This document shows positions 17,901 through 26,516 of a stretch of 64,000 nt of DNA, piece after piece. Source of the stretch: a virus. Location of the stretch: IMG/VR virus record IMGVR_UViG_3300037201_000018, positions 30,384 to 94,383 of that record; one strand, 5' to 3'. The translations under genes were made by a program, and so were the position numbers. Below the pieces are notes generated by a model. The model made no database searches. It was not told the origin of the DNA and saw only the letters and a program-made list of their open reading frames with translations. Position 1 is the first letter of the stretch, and every line of letters starts with the position of its first letter.

Positions 17901-18959
17901 ATGCCCGAACCCTGGACGATCGACGACACGATCGGTCGCTTGCAGACGACTCAGCTGCCGAGGCTCGTCAAGCCAGCTTACGTGCCGAAGGAGGAGAGTC
18001 AGCGTAGGATCATGCTCGCGGTCGAGTCGATGAAGCGGCACACCAGCGATGAAGGTTATCAGATAGCCCAGGGACTGGAGAGCGCGGGATACGATCTCGT
18101 AGGACACCGGATGACCTTCGACGTGACCGACGTCCGCAGGATCTACCAGAGTCTCAAGCCGGGGACAGTCGTCGTTCAGGACAAGCGGGAGTGGGACGTC
18201 CAGCCGGGAGACTTCCGCGAGCACGAGGCTCGATTCCACCACGTCTCCTGTCTGGCGTACCAACCCGAAGTCTTCAGACTGACGATCCTCAAGGACTCTC
18301 ACCAGCGGCCGGAGTGGCATCGAGAGAGTGCTGATGAGATCAACTGCCACGCCTGGATCGTCTATTACAACAAAAGGATCGTGCAGCACGTTGCTACCTA
18401 CGTCAGACCCGAGCACCTCGTGAGGACGTACCACAGTCTTGACCCCGACCTGGTTCCTCCCTACTCGGGCGATCGTAACCAGGAGTGCTTGTTGTCGGGG
18501 GCTGTCTCGGCAGCGTATCCTCTCCGACTGAGTATCGTGCGTAACCTCTGTAACACACCGGGAATTACTTACCTCTCACATCCGGGTTATCACCGTAACG
18601 GTTCTGCGACCCCCCAGTTCCTCAAGAACCTGAGTCACTTCAAGGTAGCGATCTGTACGGCGTCGATGTACGGCTACGCTCTCCGCAAGATCATGGAGGC
18701 GACGGCCTGCGGCTGCCGAGTCCTGACCGACCTACCAGTTGACGAGGTTCTGCCTGAGATCGATGGGAACTTGTTTAGAATTAGACCAGACACGTCAGCG
18801 TACCACGTTGGGATCTATGTCCGTCAGCTCGTCAAGGAGTACGACGCCGACAAGCAAAGGGACTACGCCGATAAGGCCAAGCAGTTCTACGATTACAGAG
18901 CAATAGGAAAGAGATTGTCTGACGACATCGAGAAACTGAGGAAAGGCTACAATGACTGA
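17901..18959 (+). CDS. GT-B (group 1) glycosyltransferase-like protein
   Basis: 352 residues. The C-terminal third has the group 1 nucleotide-sugar binding pattern: HFKVAICTASMYGYALRKIMEATACGCRVLTDLPVDEVLP, where the E of KIMEATACG matches the conserved E of E-x7-E-type GT4 enzymes. A hydrophobic strand pattern before it and a final helix complete a GT-B Rossmann domain. The N-terminal domain is less typical. Likely transfers a sugar; part of the modification island. Confidence 0.7.
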   Translation: MPEPWTIDDTIGRLQTTQLPRLVKPAYVPKEESQRRIMLAVESMKRHTSDEGYQIAQGLESAGYDLVGHRMTFDVTDVRRIYQSLKPGTVVVQDKREWDVQPGDFREHEARFHHVSCLAYQPEVFRLTILKDSHQRPEWHRESADEINCHAWIVYYNKRIVQHVATYVRPEHLVRTYHSLDPDLVPPYSGDRNQECLLSGAVSAAYPLRLSIVRNLCNTPGITYLSHPGYHRNGSATPQFLKNLSHFKVAICTASMYGYALRKIMEATACGCRVLTDLPVDEVLPEIDGNLFRIRPDTSAYHVGIYVRQLVKEYDADKQRDYADKAKQFYDYRAIGKRLSDDIEKLRKGYND

Positions 18960-19185
18960 GCAAGAGCAATATCAAGAATACGAGGCAAAGAGAAAGGAAC
19001 ATCAGTACGAGATCCGCAGAGAACGATTTGCGTTAAAAATTTACGGGATACTAACTCAAGAAGAAGCCGCTGGAGAAGCATTTCCAGACTGGAAAGAGAT
19101 AGCGGAGAGGGCTGTTACAGCGGCTGACGCCTTAGATAACGCTCTCTATCCTGATCCTCATGTACTTCCCCCTTACGAGGCATAA
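18952..19185 (+). CDS. Small acidic helical protein
   Basis: 77 residues, overlapping the preceding gene by eight bases. Gln/Glu/Lys-rich N-terminal helix, then a second helix around AERAVTAADALDNALY. No known family. Confidence 0.45.
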   Translation: MTEQEQYQEYEAKRKEHQYEIRRERFALKIYGILTQEEAAGEAFPDWKEIAERAVTAADALDNALYPDPHVLPPYEA

Positions 19186-19187
19186 CG

Positions 19188-20357
19188 ATGAACGAAGCTG
19201 AAGCAATCGCGAAGATGATCGGACCCGGTCAGCGTCGACCGAGGAAGAGTTATCGTGAAGGCGTGATGCAGATCTGGACCACGAACGTCTGCGACAAGGC
19301 GTGTTTTGGATGTACCCAGCTCGGACAGATCAAGTCGCCGAAGAGGTTCATCACGCCGGAGCAGTTTGAGCAGGCAGTCATCAGTCTTGGATTCGAGAAG
19401 GGGGACGGTTTACCTTCTTGGCGAAACGGAATGCCCTCAGAATCTTATTTTGGAGTTGTTGGAGTTTTCGGTGCCAACCCCGCTCTTCATCCTCAGTTCG
19501 ACGATCTCTGCGATGTCTTGCAGACCTACGTCCCTTTCGAGCAGCGAGGACTCTGGTGCAACAACCCACTTGGTCACGGCAAGAAGATGCGAGAGACGTT
19601 CAACCCCGCGGTCAGCAATCTCAACGTCCACTTGGATCAGAAGGCTTATGACGAGTTCAAGCGAGACTGGCCGGAGGGGAACGTCTTCGGACTGCACGAG
19701 GACAGTCGTCACAGTCCCCCGTGGGTCGCGATGCAGGACATTATGATAAACATAGAAGATACTGTGACGCCACAGGGAATCGTCTCAAATTCTGAAGCTG
19801 AACGCCATTCAGTCAGCTTACGACACCTGACAGAAGAGGAGCGATGGACTCTCAAATCTGGCTGCGACATCAATCAATACTGGAGTGCGATGATCGGGGT
19901 CTTTCGGGGGGAGCTGAGAGGTTACTTCTGCGAGGTCGCGGGGGCTCAGGCGATCGCTCACCAGGACGATGATTGCCCCGACTGTGCGATGAGAATTGAC
20001 ACTGTGGACAGCGGTGAAGTCCTGCAACACTTCAAACGCAAGGACGGTTGCCCAACTTGCAAGGGAACCAGGCTCTATCCAGACCTCGGTTCAACGATCT
20101 ACGATGGCTGGTGGAAGCAGCCGATGGAAGCCTTCAAGGAACAGGCAAGGTTCCACTGTGACGCCTGCGGAGTTCCATTACGAGGCTACGGCGAACTGGC
20201 CCAATCCCACGAGGGACTCGAACAGGTCAGCAAGACCCACGAGGCGATCTTCAAGCCGAAGCGAAGCAGCCACCTCGTCCAGCTCGTAACCGACCGCAGC
20301 CAGCTCGGCAAACCCCTGGCGGTAATGACTCAATACCTGCAAAATTCTCATAAGTAA
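19188..20357 (+). CDS. Radical SAM enzyme
   Basis: 389 residues. The motif CDKACFGC (residues ~35-42) is the CxxxCxxC that binds the [4Fe-4S] cluster and S-adenosylmethionine. It is followed by GVVGVFGANPALHPQF, the strand 2-3 region with the GGE-like element. Two further Cys clusters near the C-terminus (CPDCAM...CPTCKG and HCDACG) could hold extra clusters or zinc, as in SPASM-like enzymes. Substrate unknown; the site within a glycosyltransferase and methyltransferase run suggests peptide, sugar or nucleoside modification. Confidence 0.8.
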   Translation: MNEAEAIAKMIGPGQRRPRKSYREGVMQIWTTNVCDKACFGCTQLGQIKSPKRFITPEQFEQAVISLGFEKGDGLPSWRNGMPSESYFGVVGVFGANPALHPQFDDLCDVLQTYVPFEQRGLWCNNPLGHGKKMRETFNPAVSNLNVHLDQKAYDEFKRDWPEGNVFGLHEDSRHSPPWVAMQDIMINIEDTVTPQGIVSNSEAERHSVSLRHLTEEERWTLKSGCDINQYWSAMIGVFRGELRGYFCEVAGAQAIAHQDDDCPDCAMRIDTVDSGEVLQHFKRKDGCPTCKGTRLYPDLGSTIYDGWWKQPMEAFKEQARFHCDACGVPLRGYGELAQSHEGLEQVSKTHEAIFKPKRSSHLVQLVTDRSQLGKPLAVMTQYLQNSHK

Positions 20358-20369
20358 TCGAGCAACGTG

Positions 20370-20675
20370 ATGCCTAAATTCAGAAAGAATCCGATTGTAA
20401 TTGAAGCGTTCTGCTGGCTTAAAAATGGAGATCACCCAGAAGACGGGCCGGCTGAGACAGAGGGTAAAGTCGTTCGATACTTTCGCCATCCACAAGTGGC
20501 TGCCGACAAGTGTTGTCCGCATTGCCTAAACGCCATGAATGACCACGGATTTATGGACACACACGAAGGCGGATATACTGTTTGCCCTGGCGACTGGATT
20601 ATTACGGGCGTGAAGGGCGAGCGTTATCCGTGTAAGCCAGATATCTTCAGGGCGACTTACGAGGAAGTGAAATAA
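20370..20675 (+). CDS. Conserved phage protein (PGDWI...GVKGE...PCKPDIF type)
   Basis: 101 residues from ATG 20370; the GTG three bases earlier is an alternative. The C-terminal signature CPGDWIITGVKGERYPCKPDIFRATYE is widespread in small phage proteins of unknown function. A CCPHC motif lies in the middle. It is probably a mobile accessory gene. Confidence 0.65.
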   Translation: MPKFRKNPIVIEAFCWLKNGDHPEDGPAETEGKVVRYFRHPQVAADKCCPHCLNAMNDHGFMDTHEGGYTVCPGDWIITGVKGERYPCKPDIFRATYEEVK

Positions 20676-20676
20676 T

Positions 20677-21441
20677 ATGGACTCGGACTTCCCCAGTGCG
20701 ATGCTCCCCGAGATCGAGGAGTTCCTCTCGAAAGACAGCGAGAGAGAATCTGGACTCGATCTCTACCCAGGCGTCTTCGACACACAGCACTTCTTCCCGC
20801 TTCAGAGGAAGGAGGAGCTGAAGAAGATGATCCAGACGGCTCGGAAGGTCGAGCCGAAGGTCATCATGGAGATCGGAGCAGATAAGGGGGGAGGACTGTA
20901 TCACTGGTGTAAGTGCTTCCCCAGCGTCGAGAGAATCATTGGATGTGAGATACGAGGGACACCGTACTCCAGCCTCTTCGAGCGGTCCTTTCCGAATGTC
21001 AACTTCCTCTGGCTGCCGGTGAGCAGCTACGACAACAAGACGCTGAACGCTGTTCACAGGTGGCTCGGCGAGGAGAGACCCGACAGGCTGAAGATCGACG
21101 TCCTGTTCTGTGATGGCGAGAAATCGTACTTCAAGAAGGACATCGACGCCTACCTACCCTTCATGTCCCCGAAGGGGGTTATGTTCCTGCACGACATCAC
21201 GGACTGGGATGGTCCCCCGCAGGCGTTCGAGTACGCCCAGAGTCTGGGTTTCAGGACCGAGACGATCATCGACAAGTCAGACACGATGCAGTCGCTCGGG
21301 AGGGCGATCCAGGGTCAGGCAGCGACGACTCCCTACGAGAGCTGGCTACGGCACTGGGCCGGGACCTCGTGCGGGGTCGGGGTCGTCTGGATGAGAGAAT
21401 CTCAATTTACTGTCAACGAAAGGAAGTTTAGAGATGAGTAG
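20677..21441 (+). CDS. Class I SAM methyltransferase-like protein
   Basis: 254 residues. The IMEIGADKGGGLYHW stretch (residues ~67-81) is motif I for S-adenosylmethionine binding, IDVLFCDGEKSYFKKDIDAYLPFMSPKGVMFLHDI gives motifs IV-V in the style of Methyltransf_24/CmcI-like enzymes. It ends with a short overlap on the next small gene. May methylate or hydroxylate a sugar; substrate unknown. Confidence 0.7.
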   Translation: MDSDFPSAMLPEIEEFLSKDSERESGLDLYPGVFDTQHFFPLQRKEELKKMIQTARKVEPKVIMEIGADKGGGLYHWCKCFPSVERIIGCEIRGTPYSSLFERSFPNVNFLWLPVSSYDNKTLNAVHRWLGEERPDRLKIDVLFCDGEKSYFKKDIDAYLPFMSPKGVMFLHDITDWDGPPQAFEYAQSLGFRTETIIDKSDTMQSLGRAIQGQAATTPYESWLRHWAGTSCGVGVVWMRESQFTVNERKFRDE

Positions 21442-21577
21442 CGGCAAACCAGTTCTACAGCCTCAGCCGACTTGCAAGCATGAGTGGGAGATCTCCCGCG
21501 TGAGGGTCGGCATCAACAAGTATGAGACCCGACATACCTGCAAGAAATGTGGGGAAACTAACCCACCAGGAAAGTAG
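21434..21577 (+). CDS. Small zinc-ribbon protein
   Basis: 47 residues, overlapping the methyltransferase stop by eight bases and ending two bases before the GIY-YIG gene. CKHEW near the N-terminus and HTCKKCGE near the C-terminus form a four-ligand site. Similar tiny proteins (CxHxW...CxxCG) are frequent in phages. Confidence 0.6.
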   Translation: MSSGKPVLQPQPTCKHEWEISRVRVGINKYETRHTCKKCGETNPPGK

Positions 21578-21578
21578 A

Positions 21579-22469
21579 ATGGCTAAAGAGTGCAAACTGA
21601 TAGGACAAGTTGGAGGAGTTTATCAGATTAGAAATACCTCAAACCAAAAAGCCTATGTTGGATCTACGAAGTGCTTTACTGGTAGATGGAAGACGCATAA
21701 GATCGCCCTTAGAAACGGCATTCACCCTAACAGATATCTGCAAAACGCTTGGAACAAGCACGGAGAAAAAGCATTCAAATTTGAGATCCTTATTAAATGC
21801 CGCTCTAGCTTGTGCTTGAAAAATGAGCAGAAGTGCATAGACGAAAGGACACTTAAAAATCTGTACAATCTTGCTCCAAAAGCTAACGGCGTTTTTGGAA
21901 TCAAATGGTCAGAAAAATCTAAAGAGGCTTTTCGGGCACGTTGGAATGAAATTTACTTAACTCCTGAATATATTCAGCACATGAAAGCTATCAAATTCGG
22001 AACAAAACGGTCAAAACAAGCCATAGAAAAACACAAACTGTGGATGAGTAAAAACCGAGCCAAACTCGGAGCAGCTATTAAGCGGGGTCTTGCCAATCCC
22101 GAGGCCAGAAGAAAAATGCGTGAGGCAGCTGCCAGACGTTGGGCATCGCGTAAGGCTGAGATTGCTAAAGTCAACGCAAATAATCGCAAAAATATAAACC
22201 CAGCGGTGTCAGAAGGTGCCAAGAGGGGCTGGATTACTAGAAAAGCTAATTACGGGACAGATGGGGGAGTCTCTGGGAAAATAGCAAATAAAGCTTTAAT
22301 AACCAGAAGACAGAGATATGGCCCCAGTGGAAGGTCTCCAAGAGCAGCGGCCGAACTAGAGAAGCATCGAAAGCAGGCAAAATTGAGGAAAGATAAATTC
22401 AGGAAGGAACTGGCAGAAATCTATGAAAATATTCTCACGAAAAGACGAAAAACCAACACCAGTATGTGA
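21579..22469 (+). CDS. GIY-YIG homing endonuclease
   Basis: 296 residues from ATG 21579. The N-terminal GGVYQIRNTSNQKAYVGST (residues ~10-28) is the GIY-YIG catalytic signature in the variant VYQ...AYVG, followed by the R of GRWKTH and the catalytic E in the CIDERTLKNLYNLAP region. The rest is a repetitive basic helical tail with NUMOD-like DNA-binding repeats (KWSEKSKEAFRARW type). AT-rich base use unlike neighbours points to recent transfer. It sits between a methyltransferase and an FkbM gene; no intron boundaries are seen, so it is free-standing. Confidence 0.85.
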   Translation: MAKECKLIGQVGGVYQIRNTSNQKAYVGSTKCFTGRWKTHKIALRNGIHPNRYLQNAWNKHGEKAFKFEILIKCRSSLCLKNEQKCIDERTLKNLYNLAPKANGVFGIKWSEKSKEAFRARWNEIYLTPEYIQHMKAIKFGTKRSKQAIEKHKLWMSKNRAKLGAAIKRGLANPEARRKMREAAARRWASRKAEIAKVNANNRKNINPAVSEGAKRGWITRKANYGTDGGVSGKIANKALITRRQRYGPSGRSPRAAAELEKHRKQAKLRKDKFRKELAEIYENILTKRRKTNTSM

Positions 22470-22614
22470 ACATCTATGGGTCAAGAAGTGTACTGGCGGA
22501 GTCTGTCAGGTCGTCTGCGTCCTCTGCGGTCAGAAGGGAACTAACGCCAGTTTACCCAAGATAGACCCAAAAGTGTTAGAGACTGTACGTAATCATCTAG
22601 GACCTTCAAAGTGA
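22423..22614 (+). CDS. Small zinc-binding protein
   Basis: 63 residues whose start lies inside the end of the GIY-YIG gene (47-base overlap). Motifs CEHLW and CVLCGQKG form a likely zinc site similar to the 21434-21577 protein. The endonuclease may have landed in the 5' part of this gene and restored its start. Function unknown. Confidence 0.5.
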   Translation: MKIFSRKDEKPTPVCEHLWVKKCTGGVCQVVCVLCGQKGTNASLPKIDPKVLETVRNHLGPSK

Positions 22615-22901
22615 ACGAGCAAGTGAGAAAAGAACGAACGCTGTCAGATGAAGAGTTAGGTGCAATTGAATTTCGTGTCAACGGTTGGTTGCCAACCGAT
22701 CCAGATTACGCAACAGAGGGGATGATCTCCCAAGAGATCCCGCTTCTCATCAGTGCATTACGTTCTACGAGAAATGCGCTCCGACAACAAACGGGACTCG
22801 TCGAGAACGCTCGTAAAGTTGTGGAAGAAGGACAATCTTGGTCGTTCTTTGAATTAGAAGAAGCTCGCCAAATCCTCCGAGCATTGGGAGAGGACAAGTG
22901 A
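22611..22901 (+). CDS. Hypothetical helical phage protein
   Basis: 96 residues from GTG, GTGA overlap with the preceding gene. Begins RTLSDEELGAIEFRV and continues as helices, a pattern frequent among small phage proteins of unknown function. No catalytic motif. Confidence 0.5.
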   Translation: MNEQVRKERTLSDEELGAIEFRVNGWLPTDPDYATEGMISQEIPLLISALRSTRNALRQQTGLVENARKVVEEGQSWSFFELEEARQILRALGEDK

Positions 22902-23488
22902 ATGACCTGACCAAGAAGCTCGTTGAGATGTTCCCCAACGGCGGGTACTTCGTCGAGGCAGGGGCACACGACGGGATAGGCGACTCCCAGACCTATGAGT
23001 TAGAGCAACTCGGCTGGAACGGCCTCTGCGTAGAGCCCTCGTCAGCGTTCCACGGACTAACCGAGAGCCGCAGGTGCAGGCTAGACAACCGTTGCCTGTG
23101 GGACCACAACGGATTAGCTCCATTCACAGAGATCTCCGGAAATGACATCGAGCTAAGTGGTATCTCTGGGTCATTCAACTACGACGAACACGGCCGAGAT
23201 AACCTTTCTAGCTATGTCAGCTTAAAGCAGGCGGTCACTCTTACCGCGATGCTCAAGGATCACGACGCTCCCTCAGTCATCGAGTTCCTGGCATTGGACA
23301 CTGAGGGATCAGAATTGGCGATCCTCTCGGTTCACGACTTCGAGCGGTATCGGTTCCTGTTCATGGAGATCGAGTACCACACGGACAAGAGACGCGAAGA
23401 ACTGACTCAACTACTTGTACCGAAGGGATACCAACTCCACTCTGACGACGCGGTAAACTTGTTTCTGACCTACGGAAGGGAGATATAA
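22898..23488 (+). CDS. FkbM-family methyltransferase
   Basis: 196 residues from GTG. GGYFVEAGAHDGIGDSQTY (residues ~15-33) is the FkbM motif I, WNGLCVEPS binds the SAM ribose region, FLALDTEGSELAILSVHDF is the strongly conserved FkbM motif (D-x-E-G-x-E), and FMEIEYH follows. These enzymes methylate hydroxyls on sugars or glycolipids. It fits a sugar-decoration role with the surrounding glycosyltransferases. Confidence 0.85.
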   Translation: MNDLTKKLVEMFPNGGYFVEAGAHDGIGDSQTYELEQLGWNGLCVEPSSAFHGLTESRRCRLDNRCLWDHNGLAPFTEISGNDIELSGISGSFNYDEHGRDNLSSYVSLKQAVTLTAMLKDHDAPSVIEFLALDTEGSELAILSVHDFERYRFLFMEIEYHTDKRREELTQLLVPKGYQLHSDDAVNLFLTYGREI

Positions 23489-23495
23489 TAGAAAT

Positions 23496-23554
23496 TGCGT
23501 GGCTAGGGTCGCTCCTGAAAAGCAGAAACCTCGCTGCCTGCCACGTAACTTTTT
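23496..23554 (+). terminator. Hairpin with T-run downstream of the FkbM gene
   Basis: An 8-bp stem (TGCGTGGC 23496-23503 with GCCACGTA 23540-23547, one G-T pair) closes a 36-base loop and is followed by ACTTTTT. The large loop contains GCTCCTGAA, also present upstream of the hairpin at 56068. It could be a terminator or part of a small structured RNA before the endonuclease gene. Confidence 0.5.
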
Positions 23555-23583
23555 AATTGAGGGCTACTGGGGGAGTAGAAAAC

Positions 23584-24234
23584 GTGACAGAGATTAAGGA
23601 CATTAAAGGACAGCGGTTTGGCAAGTTGGTAGTCTTAAGCTATGTCGGACAGAACAAGTTCAGGAAGGCCGAATGGAGGTGCCAATGCGACTGCGGTAAG
23701 ACTACAGTCACAACAGGAGGCGGATTAAGGTCAGGCAATACAACTAGCTGTGGCTGTTACCAGAGAGAAGCTAACAAAACCCACGGTGAGTCACGAGTCA
23801 ACAGTAAGGAATACAAAGCTTGGGGCGAGATGTTGAGCCGATGCCGGAACTCAAACGGGAAGGCATACCACAACTACGGCGGTCGGGGAATCAAAGTCTG
23901 TACTCGTTGGTTGTTATTTGTAAATTTCCTAGCTGACATGGGCCGTAAGCCAACTCCTCAACACAGCCTTGATCGTTATCCAAACAACAACGGCAACTAT
24001 GAACCCGGAAATTGCCGATGGGCGACCAAAAAGCAACAGGACACGAACCGCAGACAGACGCGACTGCACACATTCAATGGTGAGACGCTATGCGTTAAAG
24101 ACTGGGCTAAGAAATACGATCGAAGCTACGACGTGCTACTGAAAAGAATCCAGTCTGGATGGGACTTCGAGAAAGCCCTGATGACTCCCTACAAAAAATA
24201 CAAACTAAAAAGAAAGGAGGTGCACAATGGCTAA
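23584..24234 (+). CDS. HNH-superfamily (LDR..N..NYEPGNCRWAT) endonuclease
   Basis: 216 residues from GTG 23584. N-terminal QRFGKLVVLSYVG...WRCQCDCGK and TTSCGCYQRE form a DNA-binding zinc part; the C-terminal SLDRYPNNNGNYEPGNCRWATKKQQ is the catalytic His/Asn-type signature of a very common phage-borne HNH-like family. Free-standing, between the FkbM gene and a radical SAM gene. Its last codons contain the strong AAAGGAGG ribosome site for that gene. Likely a homing endonuclease. Confidence 0.75.
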   Translation: MTEIKDIKGQRFGKLVVLSYVGQNKFRKAEWRCQCDCGKTTVTTGGGLRSGNTTSCGCYQREANKTHGESRVNSKEYKAWGEMLSRCRNSNGKAYHNYGGRGIKVCTRWLLFVNFLADMGRKPTPQHSLDRYPNNNGNYEPGNCRWATKKQQDTNRRQTRLHTFNGETLCVKDWAKKYDRSYDVLLKRIQSGWDFEKALMTPYKKYKLKRKEVHNG

Positions 24235-24998
24235 TCCAATGGTGTTTAAGCATATCGAGCTGGAAATACTAACGGCTTGCGATTGTGCCTGCTTTTGGTT
24301 GTGATCGAATGAGCGACGTCACCAACGCACCGAACATGACGATCGAACAGGTCAAGCTGTTCGTCGACGAGAGCCTTGAACTCGACTGGGAGTGGGAGCG
24401 TATTCGATTGCTCGGGGGAGAGCCTACTCTACATCCCAAGTTCCGTGAGATCTGCGAAGAGCTGATTCGTTACCGTACCAAGTTCCCTGGCGTCTTCCTT
24501 CAGGTCCTCAGCAACGGACTCGGCAAGTTAGCCCAACACCAGGACTGGCTCGTCGAGAGGAACATCGACCCACACGTCGAGGCCAAGAACAAGACCGTCC
24601 AGCCTCACTGGTTCGTCAACACGAGGATCGTCCCTCTCGACAGAGACCCCGACTGCCCCGACCTACCGCCGTGCGGGATCTTCGGCGTTAGGGGCTGTGG
24701 GATCGGACTGACGAGGCACGGATACTTCCTCGATGGTGCTGGGGCCTCGATCGCTCGTATCGCTGGGTTCAACATCGGAGTCCAGCACCTCAAGAACGTC
24801 ACGATGGAGGCCATGCTCGAACAAGCCAAGCCAATCTGCAAGCGCTGCGGACACTGGAACGACCAAACGCCAGGAGTCCCATCAGTGACCAAAAAAGTTT
24901 CGGAGACCGGGATGACGACTGGGGCCTTCTGGACAGAGACCCTCGCGAAGTACAACAAGGAGAAGCCAGTCCTGACCGTCTACGGGAGCGACAGATGA
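24228..24998 (+). pseudogene. Radical SAM enzyme interrupted by a 1-base frameshift
   Basis: ATG 24228 follows a near-ideal AAAGGAGGTG site. The frame encodes HIELEILTACDCACF and then hits TGA at 24303-24305 because of a fourth T in CTTTTGG (about 24293-24297). Removing one T gives TACDCACFGCDRMSD, the radical SAM CxxxCxxC loop, and joins the frame that runs to 24998. That frame has WERIRLLGGEPTLHPKF (GGE motif) and a C-terminal CKRCGHWN zinc site. Either a sequencing error, a real mutation or a +1 recoding site. The break falls exactly in the cluster-binding loop. Confidence 0.75.
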
Positions 24999-25186
24999 CA
25001 AATGTACTTCAACGAGACACGACTAACGGCGTGCTGTTCGGCGTGTGTGCTGGACTGGCCAACTACTTCAGCGTCGACGTCACGCTCGTTCGCCTGGCAT
25101 TCGTCGTCGGCTTATTCTTCACGCTCGGCCTCGACGTGATTGTCTATCTGGCGCTGTGCTTCCTAGAGAAGCGACCGGAAGAGTAA
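24995..25186 (+). CDS. PspC-domain membrane protein
   Basis: 63 residues, ATGA overlap with the preceding gene. The sequence R-D-x(5)-GVLFGVCAGLANYFSVDVTLVRLAFV followed by a hydrophobic stretch (VGLFFTLGLDVIVYLALCFL) is a complete PspC domain with one or two membrane passes. PspC proteins act in bacterial envelope-stress control. A phage copy is unusual and could shield or sense the inner membrane during infection; that role is inference. Confidence 0.8.
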   Translation: MTNVLQRDTTNGVLFGVCAGLANYFSVDVTLVRLAFVVGLFFTLGLDVIVYLALCFLEKRPEE

Positions 25187-25187
25187 C

Positions 25188-25766
25188 ATGACTAGAGATC
25201 GTTACTGCCTGCCTCAGAACTACATTACGAGGCCTGAGCCGATCTTCCACGATGATACGACGTTGAAGGACGAATACCAGAAGGAAGTGTACGCCGAGGC
25301 GAGAGACTACTACGACAGATACGAGTTCAACACAGTCCTCGACCTCGGCTGCGGCTCGGCGTTCAAGCTGCTCAAATACTTCCCCGAAGCCCTGACAATT
25401 GGAGTCGACCTGCCTTCTACCGTAGATTGGCTCCGCAGGAATCATACCGAGAGAGCCTGGAGGGATTGGGACGACGGACCCACGAACGCGGAGTTAGTGA
25501 TCTGCGCCGACATGATTGAGCACGTGAAGGACCCCGACGAGGTCATCAACTTCATCGAACGCTGCAAGCCAACCCTCATCGTGATCTCAACGCCAGACCG
25601 CTCGTTACTGGAGAAGGGCAAGGAAGGTCCACCGAATAACGAAGCCCACGTCCGGGAGTGGACCTTCGACGAGTTTGGTGAGTACCTCCGTCAGCGGTGG
25701 GTGATCATCGATCAGAAAGTAGTGAACTACCAACAATCAACCCAAGTGGCGGTCTGCCGACTATGA
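25188..25766 (+). CDS. Class I SAM methyltransferase
   Basis: 192 residues. TVLDLGCGSAFKLLKYF (residues ~46-62) is SAM motif I, TIGVDLPS motif II, LVICADMIEHVKDPDEVINFI motif IV with post-motif helix. Stops after a short C-terminal strand pair. Shares the methyltransferase 11/23-like layout; acceptor unknown. The next gene's ATG overlaps its end. Confidence 0.8.
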   Translation: MTRDRYCLPQNYITRPEPIFHDDTTLKDEYQKEVYAEARDYYDRYEFNTVLDLGCGSAFKLLKYFPEALTIGVDLPSTVDWLRRNHTERAWRDWDDGPTNAELVICADMIEHVKDPDEVINFIERCKPTLIVISTPDRSLLEKGKEGPPNNEAHVREWTFDEFGEYLRQRWVIIDQKVVNYQQSTQVAVCRL

Positions 25767-26338
25767 AACTCACGATCCTCATGCCGACGCTCGTCGAACG
25801 TCGTGACACGCGGAAGAAGTTGGTCAACGAACTCCTGAGACAGACGAGAGGCCACAGGAGAGACGTCGAGCTGTCAGTCTTCGAGGACGATGGGACGATG
25901 TTCTATGGGCGAAAGATGCACGTGATGTACTCCCAAGCGAAGGGAGACTACGTCTGCTGCGTCGACGATGACGACTGGGTTGCAGGTAACTACGTCGAGT
26001 GGATACTGAACGCGATTGCAATTGGGCCAGACGTCGTCACGTTCGACCTCTATCGCGTCGATCTTGCCCAGACCTGGACGTTCGGAACCAAGTACCAGGA
26101 CCGAGAGGTTGTTGGATCTAAGATTGGGATGACGGCGAATCACCTCTGCGTCTGGCGGAGGGAACTGGCTCAGTCGGTTCCCTGGCCCGACGAGACACAA
26201 GGGGCCGACGTCGCGTGGTACACTGAGATGCAGCGAAAGTATCCAGACGCTCTTGAACAGCACATCGACGCGATCCTCTACCTCTACTTCTTCGACCGCT
26301 CGGTCAGCCGCTGCCACGAAAGGTTAGATGATGAGTAA
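25763..26338 (+). CDS. GT2-family glycosyltransferase
   Basis: 191 residues from ATG 25763 (ATGA-type overlap). MKLTILMPTLVERRD, the VCCVDDDDWVAGNYV metal-binding run (DxD, residues ~65-79) and a short acceptor domain define a compact GT-A enzyme. The long in-frame extension upstream lies inside the methyltransferase gene and is not used. Confidence 0.75.
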   Translation: MKLTILMPTLVERRDTRKKLVNELLRQTRGHRRDVELSVFEDDGTMFYGRKMHVMYSQAKGDYVCCVDDDDWVAGNYVEWILNAIAIGPDVVTFDLYRVDLAQTWTFGTKYQDREVVGSKIGMTANHLCVWRRELAQSVPWPDETQGADVAWYTEMQRKYPDALEQHIDAILYLYFFDRSVSRCHERLDDE

Positions 26339-26516
26339 GTGGAAGAAAGACAATCTAGCCGCTGTAGTTGACGACCTCGTGAAAGGAAAGATAGATGAGC
26401 AAAAGGCGAGAGAAAGATTGGCGGTAATCATTGACGAATACGTCGTTGAAGCACTACAAGACAGGGACCACAGCGAAGAGTCTGCATTACAGAGATCGTT
26501 TAGGAGAGAACTATGA
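26331..26516 (+). CDS. Small charged helical protein
   Basis: 61 residues, overlapping the preceding and following genes by a few bases. Lys/Glu/Asp-rich and helical throughout; no known motif. ATG 26328 is an alternative start. Confidence 0.45.
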   Translation: MSKWKKDNLAAVVDDLVKGKIDEQKARERLAVIIDEYVVEALQDRDHSEESALQRSFRREL

